Assembly: GCF_025950235.1 (NCBI RefSeq)
Contig: NZ_JAPDDT010000001.1
Coordinates: 310,001 to 374,000 of the forward strand
Length of the DNA stretch: 64,000 nucleotides
DNA from: Luteolibacter arcticus
GTDB lineage: Bacteria; Verrucomicrobiota; Verrucomicrobiia; Verrucomicrobiales; Akkermansiaceae
Direction: 5' to 3'
Shown: piece by piece, positions 10,012 through 18,123 of the stretch
Numbering within the stretch: position 1 is the first letter of the stretch
How the letters are laid out: each line of letters opens with the position of its first letter
Notes under the pieces: generated by a model
What the model saw: the letters and a program-made list of their open reading frames with translations, nothing else
The model's database searches: none
What the model was told of the DNA's origin: nothing
Program-made: the position numbers and the translations under genes

Positions 10012-10392
10012 GGTAGTGGTGGTTGGGCTGCGGGGGCGATGAATGACGCCTCTGATGATGTTAGACCCGTTTCCTCGATCGCGCCAGTAGGTCGGTCGAA
10101 TCCATGCCGGCGGCTTGGATTCGAGGCAAGTGCTCCCGGTTTGAACCGGATCAATAAGAATACGGCCCTCACACTCCGGCGTGTCCGGCTGAAGCCGGGA
10201 CTACCTACATCAGAGACAAAGCTTCCCCGAGGGTTCGAATCTTCTTCCTTCGCGAGCCTGGGGTCTTGGCAGTGAGGCTGCCTATTTTCCCCACGCAAAT
10301 GACGGGCGCGGTGAACCCTCGCGAATCCGCTCCCCATCGTTGACGGCGTCCGGTTTCCCCCCTGAAATGCGCGCCCCCGGCAGGGTCCGGGT
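10012..10392. repeat. Intergenic region with short palindromes; no gene seen
   Basis: This 381-bp gap separates the small lipoprotein gene from the divergent aminotransferase gene. It contains gtaggtcgg near 10089, the near-palindromes ccggtttgaaccgg (~10138) and ccggctgaagccgg (~10188), and an acctac that mirrors the first element. The arrangement resembles a degraded REP-type hairpin element. I see no convincing coding frame or RNA gene. The promoter of the aminotransferase gene must lie at its right end, but I could not pick a clear -35/-10 pair. Confidence 0.35.
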
Positions 10393-11568
10393 ATGTATAT
10401 GGACTATTCGCAGAAAATCGCCCGTCAGATCGCCGGCATTCCCCGCTCGGGAATCCGCGATTTCTTCGAGCTTGTTCAAGGTCGTGAGGGAGTCATTTCC
10501 CTCGGCGTTGGTGAGCCCGACTTTACGACTCCTTGGCATATTCGCGAAGCCGCCATCTACGCCTTGGAGAAGGGCCACACTTCCTACACCTCCAATCTGG
10601 GCCTGCCCGCACTGCGCAAGTCCATCGCCCGCTACGTTTCGGATTTCTTCCACGTCCAGTATGATGCCCTGACCGAGGTGCTGGTCACCGTCGGGGTTTC
10701 AGAAGCCATCGACATCGCCCTGCGCGCCCTGATCAATCCGGGCGACGAGGTGATCTACCATGAGCCCTGCTACGTCTCGTATTCGCCGAGCATCGTAATG
10801 GCGTATGGCACCGCGGTGGGCGTCCACACGCGCAAGCGCGACGGCTTTTCACTCAAGCCCGAGGAGCTGGCCAAAGTCATCACCCCGAAGAGCCGGGTGC
10901 TGATGCTGAATTTCCCCACGAATCCGACTGGCGCGACCGCCAGCCGCGAGGATCTGGAAGGCATCGCCAAGCTCTGCATCGAGCACGACCTGTTCGTGCT
11001 GACCGATGAGATTTACAGCGAGCTGCGCTACGATGCTTCGGAGGAGCACGTCTCCATCGCCGCGCTGCCGGGGATGAAGGAGCGCACGATCCTGCTCCAC
11101 GGCTTCTCAAAGGCCTTTGCGATGACCGGCTTCCGCCTCGGCTACGCCTGTGCGCCGCAGCCGATCACGGAAGCGATGATGAAGATCCACCAGTACTCGA
11201 TGCTCTGCGCGCCGATCATGAGCCAGATGGCCGCGATCGAGGCGCTGGAGAATGGTGCGCCGGAAGTCGCCAAGATGCGCGACGCTTACCACCAGCGCCG
11301 CGATTTCCTGGTGAAGCGCCTGAACCAGATGGGCCTCAGCTGTCACTCGCCGGGCGGGGCGTTCTACGTCTTCCCGGACATCCGCGAGACCGGCCTGTCG
11401 TCGAAGGACTTCGCGATGCGCCTGCTCGAAGAAGAAGGCGTGGCGGCCGTGCCCGGTAGCGCCTTCGGCACCTCGGGCGAAGGCTTCCTGCGCTGCTGCT
11501 ACGCGACCGGCTTCGATGACCTGAAGCTGGCGATGGACAAGATGGAGCGCTTCGTCGGGCGACTCTAA
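10393..11568 (+). CDS. Class I/II PLP-dependent aminotransferase
   Basis: This 391-aa enzyme is a fold-type I aminotransferase of the AspC/AlaT/PatA group. It shows SLGVGEPDFTTPWHIREAA, YTSNLGLPALRKSIARY, LMLNFPTNPTGA (substrate and cofactor-contacting Asn), VLTDEIYSELRYD (PLP-ring Asp and Tyr) and HGFSKAFAMTGFRLGYA with the Schiff-base lysine at K240. C-terminal GAFYVFPDI and GFLRCCYATGFDDLKLAMDKM complete the family pattern. Substrate cannot be fixed from sequence; aromatic, aspartate or alanine aminotransferase activities all occur in this branch. ATG 10393 is used; ATG 10399 is also possible. The stop codon overlaps a copy of the TGTTAGAG octamer described in the findings. Confidence 0.92.
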   Translation: MYMDYSQKIARQIAGIPRSGIRDFFELVQGREGVISLGVGEPDFTTPWHIREAAIYALEKGHTSYTSNLGLPALRKSIARYVSDFFHVQYDALTEVLVTVGVSEAIDIALRALINPGDEVIYHEPCYVSYSPSIVMAYGTAVGVHTRKRDGFSLKPEELAKVITPKSRVLMLNFPTNPTGATASREDLEGIAKLCIEHDLFVLTDEIYSELRYDASEEHVSIAALPGMKERTILLHGFSKAFAMTGFRLGYACAPQPITEAMMKIHQYSMLCAPIMSQMAAIEALENGAPEVAKMRDAYHQRRDFLVKRLNQMGLSCHSPGGAFYVFPDIRETGLSSKDFAMRLLEEEGVAAVPGSAFGTSGEGFLRCCYATGFDDLKLAMDKMERFVGRL

Positions 11569-11594
11569 CACGATTCACCGGGGCTCGCTCGCAA

Positions 11595-12392
11595 ATGGAC
11601 GGAAATCCTGATCGGACCCCGGCCTCCTCCCTTCGGATTCAAGATTCCGACGCTTGGATCCGTGCCCAGATCGTGCCCTTCGGCGTGTTCATGGGGTTCC
11701 TGCTGTTGTTGCAGGTCTTCGCCAGCCTGTTCGGCTGGTCGCATCCTGCGGCGCCATGGTGGCGGCATTGGCCGGAGCAGTGGATCTATCCGCTGCAAAC
11801 GCTGGTGACGCTGGTACTGCTGGCACGCTGGTGGAAGTACTATGAATTCCGTTGGTCGTGGAAGTGGTCCATTGCCGGCGTGATCTTTGGCGCGGTGGGC
11901 ATTGGCTTCTGGCTGCTGCCGACCGTGATGTATGACCGCCTCGGGCTGACCGGCGAAACGACGGGCTGGCAGAAATGGCTTGGGCTCGCGTCCCGGACCA
12001 AGGGCTTCAATCCCGCCGAAGCCTTCGGCGATGGCACGCCTGCCTTTTGGGCGGCACTGGTGATGCGCTTCGTCCGCGCGGTCGTAGTGGTGGCACTGGT
12101 TGAGGAGATCCTGTGGCGCGCTTTCATGATGCGCTTCGTAGTGGATTGGGAAGGGGACTACTGGAAGCGGCCCTTCGGCGAGCCGTCGTGGAAGTCCTAT
12201 GCCATCGTTACCGCCTTGTTCATGGTGGCCCACGCACCGGTCGATTACGCCGGGGCCTTCGTCTATGGCTCGCTGACCTACCTGCTCTGCATCTGGAGCA
12301 AGAATCTCGGTGCCTGCGTGATCATGCATGGCGTGGCGAACCTGCTGATGGGGTTGTTTGCGATCGGCTACGGGAAATACGGGCTGTGGTGA
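11595..12392 (+). CDS. CPBP-family intramembrane protease (CAAX prenyl protease-related)
   Basis: This 265-aa membrane protein has about seven hydrophobic segments and the three CPBP/Abi motifs: EEILWRAF (Glu-Glu and Arg), FMVAHAPVDYAGAF (His) and CVIMHGVANLL (His). These form the proposed membrane-embedded glutamic protease site. The arrangement resembles the CAAX prenyl protease-related family that co-occurs with exosortase/PEP-CTERM systems (recalled, not searched). A PEP-CTERM protein is encoded at 51699-53918, but no exosortase gene is in the window. The gene lies 26 bp after the aminotransferase and 64 bp before a rhomboid gene. Confidence 0.85.
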   Translation: MDGNPDRTPASSLRIQDSDAWIRAQIVPFGVFMGFLLLLQVFASLFGWSHPAAPWWRHWPEQWIYPLQTLVTLVLLARWWKYYEFRWSWKWSIAGVIFGAVGIGFWLLPTVMYDRLGLTGETTGWQKWLGLASRTKGFNPAEAFGDGTPAFWAALVMRFVRAVVVVALVEEILWRAFMMRFVVDWEGDYWKRPFGEPSWKSYAIVTALFMVAHAPVDYAGAFVYGSLTYLLCIWSKNLGACVIMHGVANLLMGLFAIGYGKYGLW

Positions 12393-12456
12393 GGGCGGGC
12401 AGGATGCCCGGAATTCGATTGGCGCGGTGGCGATTCGTGCTGGAGAGTCGCGACAC

Positions 12457-13308
12457 ATGGACGAAAACGTGAGCGCGGAAGAACTGCCGGAGTTGGTGCC
12501 GGTGGGCGCGTGGCCATCGCTGGGCGAGGCGCAGGAGCACGCGCTGGTGGTGCTGGCGATGAACCAGGAATGCTGGATTTTTCCCGATGCCGGCCAATAC
12601 GCGTTGCACGCCCCCTCCGCCGAGGTGCCGGGAATCCGTCGCGAGTTCGCGCTTTATGAAAGCGAGCAGTCCGAGCGGCGGGTGCGGGTGGAGCCGCCGG
12701 TGTTTCCCGCGGGCATCGAGCTCGCGCTGATGTGGGCGCTGTCGCTGCTGATCGTCTTCTGGTGGCAAGGCCAGGATCTCTCGCTGGTGGACCGCTTCTG
12801 CAATTCCAGCCAGGCGCTCGTCGAGGGTGGGGAATGGTGGCGGGCGTTCACCGCGCTGTTCCTGCATGCCGATGCCGGGCACCTGCTGTCGAACATCGGC
12901 ATCGGCGGGATCTTTTGCGTGATGGTGGCCCATACGGTGGGTGCTTGGCGTGGCTGGGCGCTCATTCTTGGCGGTGGAATGTTAGGAAATCTGGTCAATG
13001 CGTGGGCGCGCTATCCGGACCACTTCACGTCGCTCGGTGCCTCCACTGCGACCTTCGCCGCGGTCGGCGTGCTGACCGGGGTGGCGACGATCCGGGCTTG
13101 GAAGTTCCACTCGTTGCGCGAGCTGCGCCCGTTGATGGTGCCGGTTTTGACAGGCTTTATCGTGCTCGGCTGGTGGGGCACCGGTGGCGACGGGCCGGAT
13201 GCAGGGAGGGTCGATGTGGCTGGCCATGTCGCGGGCTGGACCGGCGGATTCTTGTTAGGAGCGGTCGCGCAGAAATTCGAGCGGACGAAAGACGATGCGG
13301 CTGTCTAA
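12457..13308 (+). CDS. Rhomboid-family intramembrane serine protease
   Basis: This 283-aa protein has an N-terminal soluble domain (residues 1-85, with ALVVLAMNQECWIFPDAGQYALHAP) and a six-helix rhomboid core. Family signatures are GEWWRAFTALFLHADAGHLLSN (the WR motif and the oxyanion His region), the catalytic serine in TSLGASTATFAAVG (S196) and the catalytic histidine in AGHVAGWTGGFLLG (H257). The Ser is followed by Thr-Ala rather than Gly. The ATG at 12457 is used; a frame from 12358 overlaps the CPBP gene without conservation. Two unrelated intramembrane proteases in tandem is notable. Substrate unknown. Confidence 0.9.
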   Translation: MDENVSAEELPELVPVGAWPSLGEAQEHALVVLAMNQECWIFPDAGQYALHAPSAEVPGIRREFALYESEQSERRVRVEPPVFPAGIELALMWALSLLIVFWWQGQDLSLVDRFCNSSQALVEGGEWWRAFTALFLHADAGHLLSNIGIGGIFCVMVAHTVGAWRGWALILGGGMLGNLVNAWARYPDHFTSLGASTATFAAVGVLTGVATIRAWKFHSLRELRPLMVPVLTGFIVLGWWGTGGDGPDAGRVDVAGHVAGWTGGFLLGAVAQKFERTKDDAAV

Positions 13309-13317
13309 GATCCGCGC

Positions 13318-13842
13318 ATGAGCATCATTACCGGCCGCGGCGACGACGGCGAAACCGATCTTCTTTTTGGCCGCCGCATTTCGAAGGCCTCCCAACGCAT
13401 CGAAGTGCTGGGGACGGTGGACGAGCTGAATGCCGCGCTGGGTCTTGCGCGTGCCGCGGGGGCCGCGGAAGAGGTTGAGGCGATCATCGACCGGGTGCAG
13501 GAGTTGCTCGTGGGGCTGATGGGACAGTTTGCCTGCCTATCCTGTGACGAGGCCCGCTATACCATGGCGGGCTACGCCAAGGTCACCGAGGCCGACCTCG
13601 AATGGATCGAGACCACCGCTCGCGACTTCGAGAGCCGCGGCATCGTCTTCAAGGGGTGGGCGAGGCCGGGCGTCGAGCACTCGATGGCGCGGGCCGGCAT
13701 GGATTTCGCGCGGACCATCGCCCGGCGAGCCGAGCGGGCGGTTCTGAAGCACCACGATGCGGGTGGGGAAGTTTCGCTGCTGCTGCGGCTGTTTTTCAAT
13801 CGCCTGTCGGACCTGCTGTGGATTCTGGCGCGGTCGGCCTGA
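13318..13842 (+). CDS. ATP:cob(I)alamin adenosyltransferase, PduO type
   Basis: This 174-aa enzyme transfers the adenosyl group of ATP to cob(I)alamin to make coenzyme B12. The N-terminus ITGRGDDGETDLLFGRRISK corresponds to the ATP-binding P-loop-like start of PduO enzymes (TGxGDxGxT), followed by VEVLGTVDELNAALG-type sequence (here IEVLGTVDELNAALGLAR) and the C-terminal RRAERAVL helix and LLLRLFFNRLSDLLWILAR, all family hallmarks. It starts 9 bp after the rhomboid gene and ends in a 47-bp convergent overlap with the Smr gene. I see no cobalamin riboswitch upstream. Confidence 0.93.
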   Translation: MSIITGRGDDGETDLLFGRRISKASQRIEVLGTVDELNAALGLARAAGAAEEVEAIIDRVQELLVGLMGQFACLSCDEARYTMAGYAKVTEADLEWIETTARDFESRGIVFKGWARPGVEHSMARAGMDFARTIARRAERAVLKHHDAGGEVSLLLRLFFNRLSDLLWILARSA

Positions 13843-14158
13843 GTATCACCCAGGTCGCGCCCCAACCGCCTTCGGCCGCGGGGTAGTGGAATTCCGCCAC
13901 CTCGGGCAGCCGCCGGAGCAGCGCATGAACGCCTTGCCGGAGGGTGCCGGTGCCTTTCCCGTGGATCACCCGCACCCCGCGAATGCCGAGACGCAAGCAC
14001 TCGGAGAAATACTCCGGCAGCAGCTCGCCGATCTCCGAAGGGCGGAAGGTGTGCAGATCCAGCTCGTTCGTCACCGGGACGGGATGGGGTTCGTCTTCCA
14101 TGAGCGCCCGGATTCTCGTCCCCGAGACTCCGGATGGCGAGGGGCGAAAAGGCGGCAA
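13796..14158 (-). CDS. Smr-domain protein
   Basis: This 120-aa protein is a stand-alone Smr (small MutS-related) domain. The N-terminal motif is ELDLHTFRPSEIGELLPEYF (LDLH) and the second is VRVIHGKGTGTLRQGVHALL (HGKGxGxLR). Smr domains are nucleases or nucleic-acid-binding modules, found at the end of MutS2 or alone. The first ~28 residues are not conserved, and an ATG at 14101 is an alternative start. It reads away from tRNA-His and converges on the adenosyltransferase gene, overlapping its 3' end by 47 bp. Confidence 0.85.
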   Translation of the reverse strand: MPPFRPSPSGVSGTRIRALMEDEPHPVPVTNELDLHTFRPSEIGELLPEYFSECLRLGIRGVRVIHGKGTGTLRQGVHALLRRLPEVAEFHYPAAEGGWGATWVILRPTAPESTAGPTGD

Positions 14159-14225
14159 CTACATGCGATTTTTACCTTTGCAAGCGAGCGGGGCTTCGCT
14201 TAGTTCTCCGGCCCGCCGGTGAAAT

Positions 14226-14301
14226 GGTGGCCGTAGTTCAATGGTAGAGCCCCAGATTGTGATTCTGGTTGTTGCGGGTTCGAGTCCCGTCGGTCACCCC
14301 A
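14226..14301 (+). tRNA. tRNA-His (GTG)
   Basis: The cloverleaf is complete. The acceptor GTGGCCG (14227-14233) pairs with CGGTCAC (14291-14297) through one G-U. The D arm is TAGTTCAATGGTAGA, the anticodon stem-loop CCAGATTGTGATTCTGG puts GTG at 14259-14261, and the T arm is GCGGGTTCGAGTCCCGT. The extra G at 14226 opposite C73 (14298) is the G-1 identity element of tRNA-His, and the CCA end (14299-14301) is encoded. It lies between the divergent Smr and rnc genes. Confidence 0.96.
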
Positions 14302-14363
14302 CCTCTTTCTTCGGGAGCCTAGCGGCTCCGGTTTGAAGAGGCGGAAACGGGTGGTCATGCCGT

Positions 14364-15050
14364 ATGGAAAGTCTCGAGAGCCGCCTCGGATACAAGTTTC
14401 GTAACTCGCTTCTATTAGCCGAGGCGATGACCCATCCGAGTCTCGCTTACGAGTCCCAACGGCCCCACTTCGATAACCAACGCTTGGAGTTCCTTGGCGA
14501 TGCCGTGCTCCAGCTCATCCTCACGGAGGACCTTTATCGGATGTTTCCGGATTTCCCGGAAGGCCGCCTGACCAAACTGCGGTCGCAGCTTGTCTCACGC
14601 CGCGCGCTTGCCCGGTTCGCGCTGAGCATCGACCTCGGGAGCTACGTCCTGCTCGGCAAGGGCGAGGAAGCCACCGGAGGCCGTCGCCGCATGTCGACGT
14701 TGGCCGATGGCTTCGAGGCCTTGATCGGTGCGGTCTATCTGGACATCGGTTACACCGGTGCCCGGGATCTCGTGCTGCGGCTTTTCCAATCCGAGATCGA
14801 GGCGCTCGCTGGCAGTCCGGAGGAGCGCAACCCGAAGGGCGAGCTTCAGGAGTGCCTGCAAGCCATCCATCCACAGGCCCCTAATTACCGCATGCTTGCG
14901 GAGAGCGGCCCGGATCACCGGAAGGTCTTCCAAGCGGAAGTCTCGTGGCGTGGTCTGGTGCTTGCCGTCGGGAAGGGGAAGAGCAAGAAGGAAGCCGAAG
15001 CCCGTGCTGCCGGTGAGGCGCTGCGGACGAGGCTGTGGGAGAAGGCTTGA
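14364..15050 (+). CDS. rnc: Ribonuclease III
   Basis: This 228-aa endoribonuclease cuts double-stranded RNA in rRNA and mRNA processing. The RNase III signature QRLEFLGDAVLQL (39-51) carries the catalytic acidic residues, with the second acidic cluster in STLADGFEALIGAVYLDIGY. The C-terminal double-stranded RNA-binding domain runs from about 155 (NPKGELQECLQ) to KGKSKKEAEARAAGEALRTR. Full length for the family. It lies 62 bp after tRNA-His on the same strand. Confidence 0.96.
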   Translation: MESLESRLGYKFRNSLLLAEAMTHPSLAYESQRPHFDNQRLEFLGDAVLQLILTEDLYRMFPDFPEGRLTKLRSQLVSRRALARFALSIDLGSYVLLGKGEEATGGRRRMSTLADGFEALIGAVYLDIGYTGARDLVLRLFQSEIEALAGSPEERNPKGELQECLQAIHPQAPNYRMLAESGPDHRKVFQAEVSWRGLVLAVGKGKSKKEAEARAAGEALRTRLWEKA

Positions 15051-15075
15051 GCAGGAGGGGCTGTTGCCCGCTTGT

Positions 15076-15201
15076 CCGCTGGGAGCGCGGAGCCGCTGGC
15101 CCGCAGAAGCACTGGCGCGGCGGGTCTTGGCAATGCAGGCTCGAACAAGGAGTGGAGTTTTCCCGTAATTCTGCGGGCCGGAGGCTCCGCGCTCCCAGCG
15201 G
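15076..15201. repeat. Long inverted repeat (REP-like hairpin) between rnc and lpxI
   Basis: CCGCTGGGAGCGCGGAGCC (15076-15094) is exactly inverted at 15183-15201. Inner blocks ggcccgcagaa (~15098) and ttctgcgggcc (~15169) extend the stem, and about 60 bp form the loop. It sits at the convergent ends of rnc and lpxI and could terminate both. A similar GAGCGCGG...CCGCGCTC hairpin lies at 36501-36568. Confidence 0.75.
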
Positions 15202-15203
15202 CC

Positions 15204-16028
15204 TCAAATCTCCTCCATCGCATGCACGCTGATCCCGTGCTCCTGGCATAGCCGGAAGACCGCCTCCCGCTCTAACAACAATGTCTTGCCGGCTTCCACG
15301 GTGATCGATCCCACCCCCGCGGCGTGGCAGGTTTCGATGGTCAGCGGGCCGACCACGGGGACATCGAATCGGAAGTCCTGGTTGGGCTTGGAAACCTTCA
15401 CCAGCATCACGTCCTTGCCGTGACCGAGTTCGCCGCCGCGCTTGATGCAGGCATTGGTGCCCTCGAAGGCCTCCACCGCGAGCACGGTGCCGTGACGGAC
15501 CACCACGGTCTGGCCGATGTCGAGGCGGCTGGTTTCCTTCGCGATCTTGAAGCCGAAGGCCGCGTCCTCAAGCTGGCGCTTTTTCAGCACCGGACCGCAG
15601 ACGTGGCCGGCCTTGGGCAGCAAATCCTCCAAAAACGTGGTGGCCGGCAGCAACTGGATGTGGTCCTTGGCCAGCTCGTCGGCGATGCCGCCGAAAAGGG
15701 ACTCGGCATTTCGCTGCTTCAGCCGCGCGAGCAGCATCAGCGTGCGCAGGTCGGGGCGGAGGTCGAAGAGGTTCTTTGGCGCGATCTGGCCGACCATGAT
15801 TGCCTCGGTCGCCTGGTGGGACTTGAAGAACTTGATCAGCTTGCCGAGCTGGCCGACGCGGAACCAGCCGGAAGCATCGACCAGGTCGAGGAATCCCGGC
15901 TGGGTCTCACCTTCGAAAGCGGCCGCGACCAGCCGGATATCCGGACACTTCGCGCGAGCCGCGCGGGCGAAAGTTTCGGGGTAAACGCCGTTACCTGCGA
16001 TGATGCCGATGGTCCGTGTCTCCGCCAT
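15204..16028 (-). CDS. lpxI: UDP-2,3-diacylglucosamine diphosphatase, LpxI type
   Basis: This 274-aa protein belongs to the DUF1009/LpxI family, which hydrolyses UDP-2,3-diacylglucosamine to lipid X in lipid A synthesis in bacteria lacking LpxH. Conserved stretches: TIGIIAGNGVYPETFARAAR, the GQIAPKNLFDLRPD block, DIGQTVVVRHGTVLAVEAFEGT and KVSKPNQDFRFDVPVVGPLTI. The ATG at 16028 gives the family-typical N-terminus; a longer frame to 16088 would run into the tRNA-Leu gene. It lies just downstream of tRNA-Leu on the same strand. Its presence implies a lipid A-bearing outer membrane. Confidence 0.93.
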   Translation of the reverse strand: MAETRTIGIIAGNGVYPETFARAARAKCPDIRLVAAAFEGETQPGFLDLVDASGWFRVGQLGKLIKFFKSHQATEAIMVGQIAPKNLFDLRPDLRTLMLLARLKQRNAESLFGGIADELAKDHIQLLPATTFLEDLLPKAGHVCGPVLKKRQLEDAAFGFKIAKETSRLDIGQTVVVRHGTVLAVEAFEGTNACIKRGGELGHGKDVMLVKVSKPNQDFRFDVPVVGPLTIETCHAAGVGSITVEAGKTLLLEREAVFRLCQEHGISVHAMEEI

Positions 16029-16061
16029 GCCTCGAATATAGGGGGTCCCGGAGAGTACCCG

Positions 16062-16141
16062 TAGCGGCTGTGGGACTCGAACCCACACTCGTTAGAACTC
16101 GATTTTGAGTCGAGCGCGTCTACCAATTCCGCCAAGCCGCC
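16062..16141 (-). tRNA. tRNA-Leu (CAA)
   Basis: Read on the minus strand, the acceptor GGCGGCT pairs with AGCCGCT at the 3' end (one G-U). The D arm TTGGCGGAATTGGTAGACGC is typical of tRNA-Leu, the anticodon loop CTCAAAA between CTCGA and TCGAG gives anticodon CAA, the variable region is about 11 bases, and the T arm is GTGGGTTCGAGTCCCAC. CCA is not encoded. The variable arm is short for a class II tRNA, but identity and anticodon are clear. Confidence 0.92.
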
Positions 16142-16197
16142 CTTCGGTGTGCCGGGGAGAAAAGCGTGCCCGCCGCCGCGGCGCAAGCGGCAAGTTT

Positions 16198-17604
16198 TCA
16201 GGAAATCCCACGCAGACCGTCCGAGGCGTCGCCGAGCTGTTTCGCTTCCACCCCGGCGGTTTCCAGCATGTTGATCCACAGGCCGCAGAGCGGGGTGCCG
16301 GGCTCGTAAGTGACGTGCTTGCCGGTTTTCAGGCCGGCCTTGCTGCCGCCAGCGACGACGATGGGAACGTTCTTCGGGTCGTGGGCGTTGCCGTCGCGGA
16401 TCGGCGAGCCGAAAGCGACCATCGAGGTGTCGAGCAGGCTGCCGTCGCCCTCCTTGATCTCCTTCATCCGGTCGAGCATGTAGCCGTATTGCTCGACGTG
16501 CCAGCGGTTGATCTTCTCGTACTGGTCGAGCTTCTTGCCGTCGTTGCTGTGGTGCGAGAGGTCATGGTGGCCGCCATTGACGCCTTCGAGAAAGGAGAAG
16601 TTCCGGCCGGTCACGTCATTGCCGAACATGAAGGACGACACGCGCGTCGAGTCCGACCAGAAGGCGAGCACCATGAGATCCATCATGATGCGGCAGTGTT
16701 CGCCGTGGTCGAAGCGGGCCATGGAGTTGAGCTCTTCCTCGCGGCTGGCCTTGCCCATGGACTTCGAGATCCGTTTGTCGAGTTCGTCCATCTTCTTGAG
16801 CAGCTCGGGCGACAGATTCTCACCGGCACCGAGAGATGCGGCTTCGGCTGCGATCCGGCGCTCCACCTCGCGGACGGACTCGAGATACTGGTCGAGCTTC
16901 GCCTTGTCCGAAGCGCCGAGTTTCCCCTGCAAGCGCTTGGCGTCCTCGCACACGAGATCGAGCACCGACTTGTCGTCCGCGGCCTGCTTCTCGCCGCCCT
17001 TCGAGCGAGTCCGGAAGAGCCGGTCGAAGGCGACCCGGGGATTGATCTCGCAGGGCAGGGGAACGGTGGAGGTCTTCCAAGAGATATGCGAGGCGTAGAG
17101 CCGCGTGTAGTTGACGTTGGTGTCGATGCCGGTGGCCACCGCTTCGGTGCCGAGTTCCATCGAGGGAAGCTTGGTGTGCCTGCCGAGATGCTGCGCGGCG
17201 ATCTGGTCCATGGAGACGCCGCCCGCGGCGATGTCGGAGCCGGTCGTCTTGGTGATGGTGGTGCCGGTCAACCAGCCACCGGTCTTCACGTAATGGCCAT
17301 CGCCGGAGAAGGACGCCTTGTTCTGCAGGCCGGTGAGCACGAGCAGGTCCTCGCGGTGCTTTTCCAGCGGCGACAGGATGGGCGAGAGCTTGAACTTCGA
17401 GCCATCGCCTTCCGGCGTCCAACGGTCCGCCCGCACGCCATTCGGCATGTAGAGCAACGCGATCCGGATCGGCAATGATCCCGACGTGCCCGCCGCCATC
17501 AAGGGCCGCATCGCATCGAAGAACGGCAAGGCAAGTGTGGCCCCGGCACCGCGCAGGAAGCTGCGGCGCGGCATGAGCCATTTTTGTGTCTGGAGGTTGG
17601 CCAT
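16198..17604 (-). CDS. DUF1552 domain protein (Tat-exported)
   Basis: This 468-aa protein matches the DUF1552 family, common in Planctomycetes and Verrucomicrobia next to DUF1592/DUF1588 cytochrome-type proteins. The N-terminus has a twin-arginine signal (MPRRSFLRGAGATLALPFFDA), then RIALLYMPNGVRADRWTPEG, HYVKTGGWLTGTTITKTTG, SMDQIAAQHLG, MMDLMVLAFWSDSTRVSSFMFG and GGHHDLSHH. The biochemical role of the family is not established; it is sulfatase/phosphatase-like in layout and probably periplasmic. The ATG at 17604 lies closest to the signal; an upstream frame to 17769 is ignored. It is third in a leftward set with the 143-aa protein and the DUF1592 gene. Confidence 0.88.
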   Translation of the reverse strand: MANLQTQKWLMPRRSFLRGAGATLALPFFDAMRPLMAAGTSGSLPIRIALLYMPNGVRADRWTPEGDGSKFKLSPILSPLEKHREDLLVLTGLQNKASFSGDGHYVKTGGWLTGTTITKTTGSDIAAGGVSMDQIAAQHLGRHTKLPSMELGTEAVATGIDTNVNYTRLYASHISWKTSTVPLPCEINPRVAFDRLFRTRSKGGEKQAADDKSVLDLVCEDAKRLQGKLGASDKAKLDQYLESVREVERRIAAEAASLGAGENLSPELLKKMDELDKRISKSMGKASREEELNSMARFDHGEHCRIMMDLMVLAFWSDSTRVSSFMFGNDVTGRNFSFLEGVNGGHHDLSHHSNDGKKLDQYEKINRWHVEQYGYMLDRMKEIKEGDGSLLDTSMVAFGSPIRDGNAHDPKNVPIVVAGGSKAGLKTGKHVTYEPGTPLCGLWINMLETAGVEAKQLGDASDGLRGIS

Positions 17605-17680
17605 GAAGTGGGATGGTAGATCGTTGGTCGAAGATGGTAGAGGGAAAGGCAGAGATACCTGCCTTCCTCCATCATTGAAA

Positions 17681-18112
17681 CTAGTTGGCGGCTGGTTCGC
17701 TCTGATTGCCGGGTCGCGTATCTGCCTCTTCGGCCGACCAGTTTTGTTTGATCCATTTCGCCTGCTCACGAAGTAGCTTTGCCTGGTCTCTTAGGTGCCG
17801 GGCATCGGACCAAAGGGGAATCAGTCCCACCGAAGTATTGGTGGATGGAGCTGGAGATGCTGCGATTTTCAAGTTGGCGTCGGCCTTCATCGACGAACCC
17901 CATGCTTCTTTTCTCTGTCGGAAGAGATCGAGAACCTCCGCCCGTTTCTTGTCATTATCAATGAGCTGGACGCTTGCGAGGAACTCCTTTTCCGCCTTCT
18001 CGATCTCCGAGGAGGCTTCTGCGAAAGCGATCTTTGCTTCGTCGGCGGGATGCTCGGTCGCCGAAAGAATGGCTGCGAACGAGATCAGGAGGAGAATGGA
18101 GAGCGGCTTCAT
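17681..18112 (-). CDS. Secreted protein, possibly LprI/DUF1311-like
   Basis: This 143-aa protein starts with a signal peptide (MKPLSILLLISFAAILSATE). The mature part is helical and charged, with EIEKAEKEFLASVQLI and LDLFRQRKEAWGSSMKADANL; the latter resembles the Q-x-x-W-x-x-[YF] segment of LprI/DUF1311 lysozyme-inhibitor-like proteins, but the usual cysteines are missing, so the link is weak. It lies between the DUF1592 and DUF1552 genes on the same strand (11 bp after the former), an unusual filler between a commonly adjacent pair. Confidence 0.7.
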   Translation of the reverse strand: MKPLSILLLISFAAILSATEHPADEAKIAFAEASSEIEKAEKEFLASVQLIDNDKKRAEVLDLFRQRKEAWGSSMKADANLKIAASPAPSTNTSVGLIPLWSDARHLRDQAKLLREQAKWIKQNWSAEEADTRPGNQSEPAAN

Positions 18113-18123
18113 ACACGTGGCTC

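Noticed and set aside
13200-13318. Possible cobalamin riboswitch before the adenosyltransferase gene
   Set aside because: The gene starts 9 bp after the rhomboid gene, and no B12-box-like sequence is visible.
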